DNA of 64,000 nucleotides. Origin: Chiridota heheva. Taxonomy: Eukaryota > Echinodermata > Holothuroidea > Apodida > Chiridotidae. The stretch's first letter is position 1; the number at the start of each line of letters is the position of its first letter. Positions 59,820 through 64,000 of the stretch are shown piece after piece. The notes under the pieces were generated by a model, which had not been told where the DNA came from, did no database searches, and saw only the letters and a list, made by a program, of their open reading frames with translations. A program made the translations under genes and the position numbers. The stretch spans positions 225,001 through 289,000 of the forward strand of contig JAIGNY010004092.1 of NCBI GenBank assembly GCA_020152595.1, given 5' to 3'.

Positions 59820-59948
59820 CGGTGGATGGAATGTTATTGAAATACCTGTGAGAACAATCAGCTGTTGAAATTATGGATAGAATGGTGAATGTGGATCATG
59901 ATGCGTTAATGGGATTCCAAAATTATTTCGGGACATTTTATTATTGCT

Positions 59949-59954
59949 AATAAA
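59949..59954 (+). terminator. Poly(A) signal AATAAA for TMCO6
   Basis: AATAAA lies 130 bp after the stop codon and is followed by a T/G-rich region (ATATTTTGTGAG), as expected for cleavage and polyadenylation. Confidence 0.65.
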
Positions 59955-60589
59955 TAGATATTTTGTGAGCGATAGATATAATACCATTTACATTTTCATT
60001 TCAATATTTTAGTATCCTTATATCAAAGGACCTTTTGGATATGTAAGTGATTACTTACATTGTCATAGACAGGGGTGGACAAGCAGGGTACTCACCCAGG
60101 GGCCACCATGTAAGGAACCCCCCACAATTTATCACAATTTGTTTTTATATTGAATAACTTAGTAAAGGAAAAGCATAAGTTAAGACTAATATTCTAAAGA
60201 GGGTCTCAGGCCCCACCTAAGAGCCCCACTTTCCCAAACCAGCCCTGGTCATGGACATAGTTTCCTGCTTTTTGACGAGTTCACAGTTACAGCCTGCTCT
60301 GCATGCGCACAAGGATGTATCACCTTCAAGTTGCGAGTAAACAAACCAACCAGCTTGAGCACATGGCAAAATATGCTTTTGGTTTGCGTAGTATTATCGC
60401 ACGTTGTTTAGAAATACGCACATTGTACATGGCCTAAGATTATAGTTTTGGCCCTAAATTTCAAGTTTTTCCGATGACTTAATATTACCTAGAATACTCA
60501 AAGTAACATAACATATTAAGAAAAAGATAAATTCGAAGCGAGAGAATTTTGAATAAATTGACTTTTTTTTTTTTTATCATTACAGTTGA

Positions 60590-62040
60590 TAGGAATATTG
60601 TTTGTTTACTCGCATCTCAAAATGGTGGACGGAAGTGTGAACTCGTGTATTCATCTAAAGAAGATGGGATCCTCACTGACATATGTTGAATATCAGGCGG
60701 ACATGCTTTAGCCAAGGTGTGTCACATGCACCAAAGCTACAGTGACCAATGGGATCACTGAACATGGCTCAAAGTGACCTTTTGAGCATCATCGAAGGAT
60801 ATTCTCTCAAATTCTTGATCATGTAATCAGTTGGCCTCCCGGGTAGTTGAGTAAAATCCACAAAAAATGATGTTATTTTTAACTTGGGTTAACATTATAA
60901 AAGTTAACCCAACAATACATTGGAAAGATATTCTGCTGAAAAAAGACTTCTGCCTTCTCGCTGATATACACTGAACATGTTTTAGCCAAGGTGTGCTACA
61001 TTAATCAAAGCTACAGTGACCAATAGGATCACTAGACATGGCTCAATACCTTTTGAATGTCTCAGATAATAAGAGGCTATCAAATAACTTAGCATAAGAT
61101 AGGTTAACATTGTAAGTATTAATTTATGCAATTATGACTAAATGTGCATAGATGAATGAAAGGGTTGAATAAAAGGAGTAAATATTCAAATGTGGTTTGT
61201 TGCTTTAATTCCACCTTTAATGTTCATCTAAAAAAGATGAACGCCCTCACTGATATATATTGACAGGACATTTTAGCCACATTTTTGTGTCTACCTACTG
61301 TGGTGTAGCGGTTATCATACATGTCTACAGACCACAAGGCCCTTGTCCAAAGCCTGGGTTGGGTAGACACGCCTGAACACCACAACTGGTTATCAAAGGC
61401 CGTGGACATTGACTTGGTTGTCGATGTTATGTCTGTCCGTAAGTTGTTCCTGTGTTCTCGTCCGGTTGTATTAAGCGTTTCGTGATAGCATTGTTACTAT
61501 CATAACCGAATACACAGGCGACGACCCCGTCATTGTAATTGTGTGTTCACTCACTCGTTGTTGTTGAACCAAGGTGTGTTACATTCACCAAAGCTACCGT
61601 GACCAATGGGATCACTGTACTTGGCTTAATTTACTTGAATGTTTTCAGATGAAAAGAGTATTAATCTATGCAATTATGGCTGATTAAGGAAAGAGTTTAC
61701 CTGTTTACATTGTACCTAGATGAATAAATGATTGAATAAAAAAAATTAAAAGTCAAACATTGTTCGTTGCTTTTATTCCACCTTTGATATTTATCTAAAG
61801 AAGATGAACATTCACACTTATATACATTAAATATCAGGGAGGACATTTTTTAACCAGTGAAAATTGTCAAATTCCCCAAAGATGATTCAATGAATGCTTG
61901 CCCTTTGAATGTTTTTATACCATAAGAGGTAATCAAATAGCATGACATAGGTTAACATTATAAATCTTAATTTATGTACTTATGACTAAATGAAGAGATA
62001 GTTTGCCTGTTTATATGAACAGATGAATAAAATACCACAA
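60590..62040. repeat. Tandem units of about 300 bp downstream of TMCO6
   Basis: 'atctaaagaagatg', 'ctcactga-atatattgaa', 'gacat-ttttagcca', 'aaggtgtgttaca', 'accaaagctacagtgaccaatgggatcact' and 'tggctcaa' recur starting near 60655, 60945, 61225 and 61790. The third unit is split by a SINE at 61293-61565. A GATGAATGAATAAA-like end repeats at 61160, 61725 and 62020. Confidence 0.85.
61293..61565 (+). mobile_element. tRNA-derived SINE (family 2), nested in tandem units
   Basis: Matches 51343-51610 almost throughout: 'gtgtagcggttatcatacatg', 'ctacagaccac', 'ggttgggtagacac', 'accacaactggttatcaaagg', 'gtggacattgacttggttgtcg', 'gtgttctcgtccgg' and 'cattgtaattgtgtgttcac'. The interrupted host sequence resumes at 'caaggtgtgttaca'. 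Confidence 0.87.
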
Positions 62041-62159
62041 AATTGGATTGTGAAATTTAATTGATACACAGTGGCGTAACACAGTGGGGCTACACCGGTG
62101 CAGAGAACCCAGCAAAATAAAATCAAAATCAAGTGTAAAATATCAATATACAAATTAAT

Positions 62160-62740
62160 CAATTTCCTAAGGAACTAAAACAAAATGTCTAAGATATTTT
62201 TGAAAAAAAGAAGTTTTCTTCATTTTTGGAAATTTTCCTTCATTTTGGAGAAATCTGCTTCAATTTTCGTGAAATTTTCTTTCGCTAAATAAATCAAAAA
62301 CAAGTGTAAAAGATCAATATGAAAATTAATTAATTTTCTAAAGAACTAAAACAAAGTCTAAAATATTTTTAGAAAAAAGAAGTTTTCCTCATTTTTGGAA
62401 ATTTTCCTTTATTTTGGAGGAACCTGCTTTAAATTTCTCAGTAAAATTTTCTTCCTTTTGGGAAGCCTTTTTCAATTTTCAACAAGTTTTTGTTTTTTTT
62501 TCAATTTTTCTTCATTTTGGGAAAATCTTTAATTTTCTTAATAATTCCCTCATTTTTATAAAATTTCCTTCATTTTCGTAAAATTTCTTCATTTTTGTAA
62601 AATTTCATTCATTTTTATGAAATTTCCTTCAAATTTTGTGAAATCTTCAATTTTTTAAAATTCCTTATTTTTGGAAAATTGTCTTCACTTTTGGGTAATC
62701 TTTTTCGATTTACATATTTTTTAGTTTTGTTGAGACAAAA
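62160..62740. repeat. Degenerate AT-rich repeat, TTTGGAAATTTTCCTTCATT units
   Basis: Imperfect 20-25 bp units of the form 'ttttggaaattttccttcatt' recur throughout, and a longer duplication of 'ttctaaagaactaaaacaaa-gtctaa-atatttt' lies near 62170 and 62335. A C-homopolymer ends the block near 62750. Confidence 0.8.
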
Positions 62741-62821
62741 ATGAAATCTGCCCCCCCCCCCTCCTTCCTTAATGTCAAATATCTTCCTACGCCACTAGAA
62801 TTGATAAGATGTTGAGTTTTT

Positions 62822-64000
62822 AGTTCAGATGTAATAATATCAGGAACCTATGCGGTCATGATGGCTGTGTGTGCGTGTATGTGGCGGCCAGCTCATAAAC
62901 GCGATATCTCAATTCACTGGAATCATGTCATATGTAGTACACAGATGGTCCGTATATGTGCCCTATTGTTTTTCATTGTGATGTTATGCATATTAATGAG
63001 TTGGGGGGCTTAAATAAAAACTCTTGAAATGTTTATATTTTAATATCCGTGTGTCTGTTTTGTTTCATATTTGGTTTAATTATGATGTTAGCTAGTGTGT
63101 ACATGTTCATGATGTACAAACGTTGAATTTTATTATTATCCATAGTGGGCGGGGCTTAATATCATTTTGCTGAAAAAAAGCTTGTAAACAAGATATCTCA
63201 AGATTGGTAAACTGGATTCATGTCATGATATTATGCATATTAATGGGATTTAATGCAAAACTCTTGAAATGTTTATATTTTAATAACTGCATGTTTCATA
63301 TTTGGGATGATTATGATGTTAGCTGGTGTGTACATATGTGTGCATGGTATAAAAATTGTTGAATTTCATTGATATGAGTAGTGGGCGGGGCTTACATGAT
63401 TTGTTGAAAAGAGCTTGTAAACATAGTACCTCAAGAACTACATGAGATTCAGTTTATATGTGGTACACATCAATAGCCTGTGATCTGTAGATGTGCCCTA
63501 TTGTTTTTGATGGTGATATCATGCATATGAATGAGTAAAGCTTAATGTAAAAGTCTTGAAAATTTCATTTTTTATCAACCCCATTTCATGTTTTGTTTCA
63601 TATTTGGGATAGTTATGATGTTAGCTTTAAAATTGTTAAAAATTAATGTGCATATTGGGCGGAGCTTAATGTCATTTTGCTTAAAAGAGCTTGTAAAAAC
63701 AGTATCTGAAGAACGGTAAACTGGATTCATGTCATATGTTGTACACAGATAATCCATGGTTTGTAGATGTGCTATATTTTTGGTGGTAATATCACGCATA
63801 ATCATAAGTGGGCAGGGCTACAGTAAAAATTTAGAAAAAGTGATGAATGAGCAAATATATCCGTTTTGTGTCATATTGGGCATGATAATTTTGTTGTTTA
63901 TTGTATACATACTTTGGTTATCAGCAGATGTCATTAGTATGCATGGTGGGCATGGCTAAATGTGAAAGTGCTAAAAGATGTAAACACCATACTGTATTTC
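62822..64000 (+). mobile_element. Helentron-like element, cut by the window end
   Basis: Starts after TTTTT with AGTTCAGATGTAATAATATC and AGGAACCTATGCGGTCATGATGGC, a diverged form of the family's 5' end. At least four internal units of about 250-290 bp follow (near 62890, 63180, 63410 and 63690). The 3' end lies beyond the window. Confidence 0.65.

Overview
This is an AT-rich, repeat-laden eukaryotic nuclear sequence. The only clearly recognisable conserved gene has GT-AG introns, there are tRNA-derived SINEs with A and B boxes, LINE fragments, several DNA-transposon families and many minisatellites, and no bacterial-style gene packing. Gene content and repeat style fit a marine invertebrate, probably a deuterostome (echinoderm or hemichordate type), but the species cannot be named from the sequence.

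Left two thirds (about 0.2-46.7 kb): a tandem cluster of related loci, all on the minus strand, for small single-exon type I membrane proteins that I do not recognise. Each has a signal peptide, a compact ectodomain with four cysteines (about 39-40 residues between the first two, a YTC...DG start and an IPxC second cysteine), a Thr/Ser-rich stalk, one transmembrane helix and, in most, a tail with tyrosine motifs. One locus is fully intact (10928-11875). Two are nearly intact and broken only by a one-base slip in an A-run (27884-28689 in the signal peptide; 45953-46663 in the tail). Three are decayed (202-962, 19362-20341, 32977-34427) and one is a 3' scrap (18190-18430). Shared flanking sequence upstream of three of them shows that blocks larger than the gene were duplicated. 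This fast-changing family is the best candidate here for an undescribed system.

Right third (49.5-59.8 kb): nine plus-strand exons of an armadillo-type protein matching vertebrate TMCO6, ending in a stop codon and an AATAAA signal. The 5' exons were not found. Its introns carry SINEs, a foldback element and other repeats.

The rest is repeats: minisatellites with units of 17, 18, 21, 22, 24 and 35 bp; long TA tracts with duplicated flanks; foldback elements with arms of hundreds of bases, one carrying a nested TTAA-flanked transposon and one a nested SINE; a Helentron-like family with terminal hairpins and about 290-bp internal repeats (four copies); and SINE families that share a core. Beyond 59.9 kb only repeats are seen.
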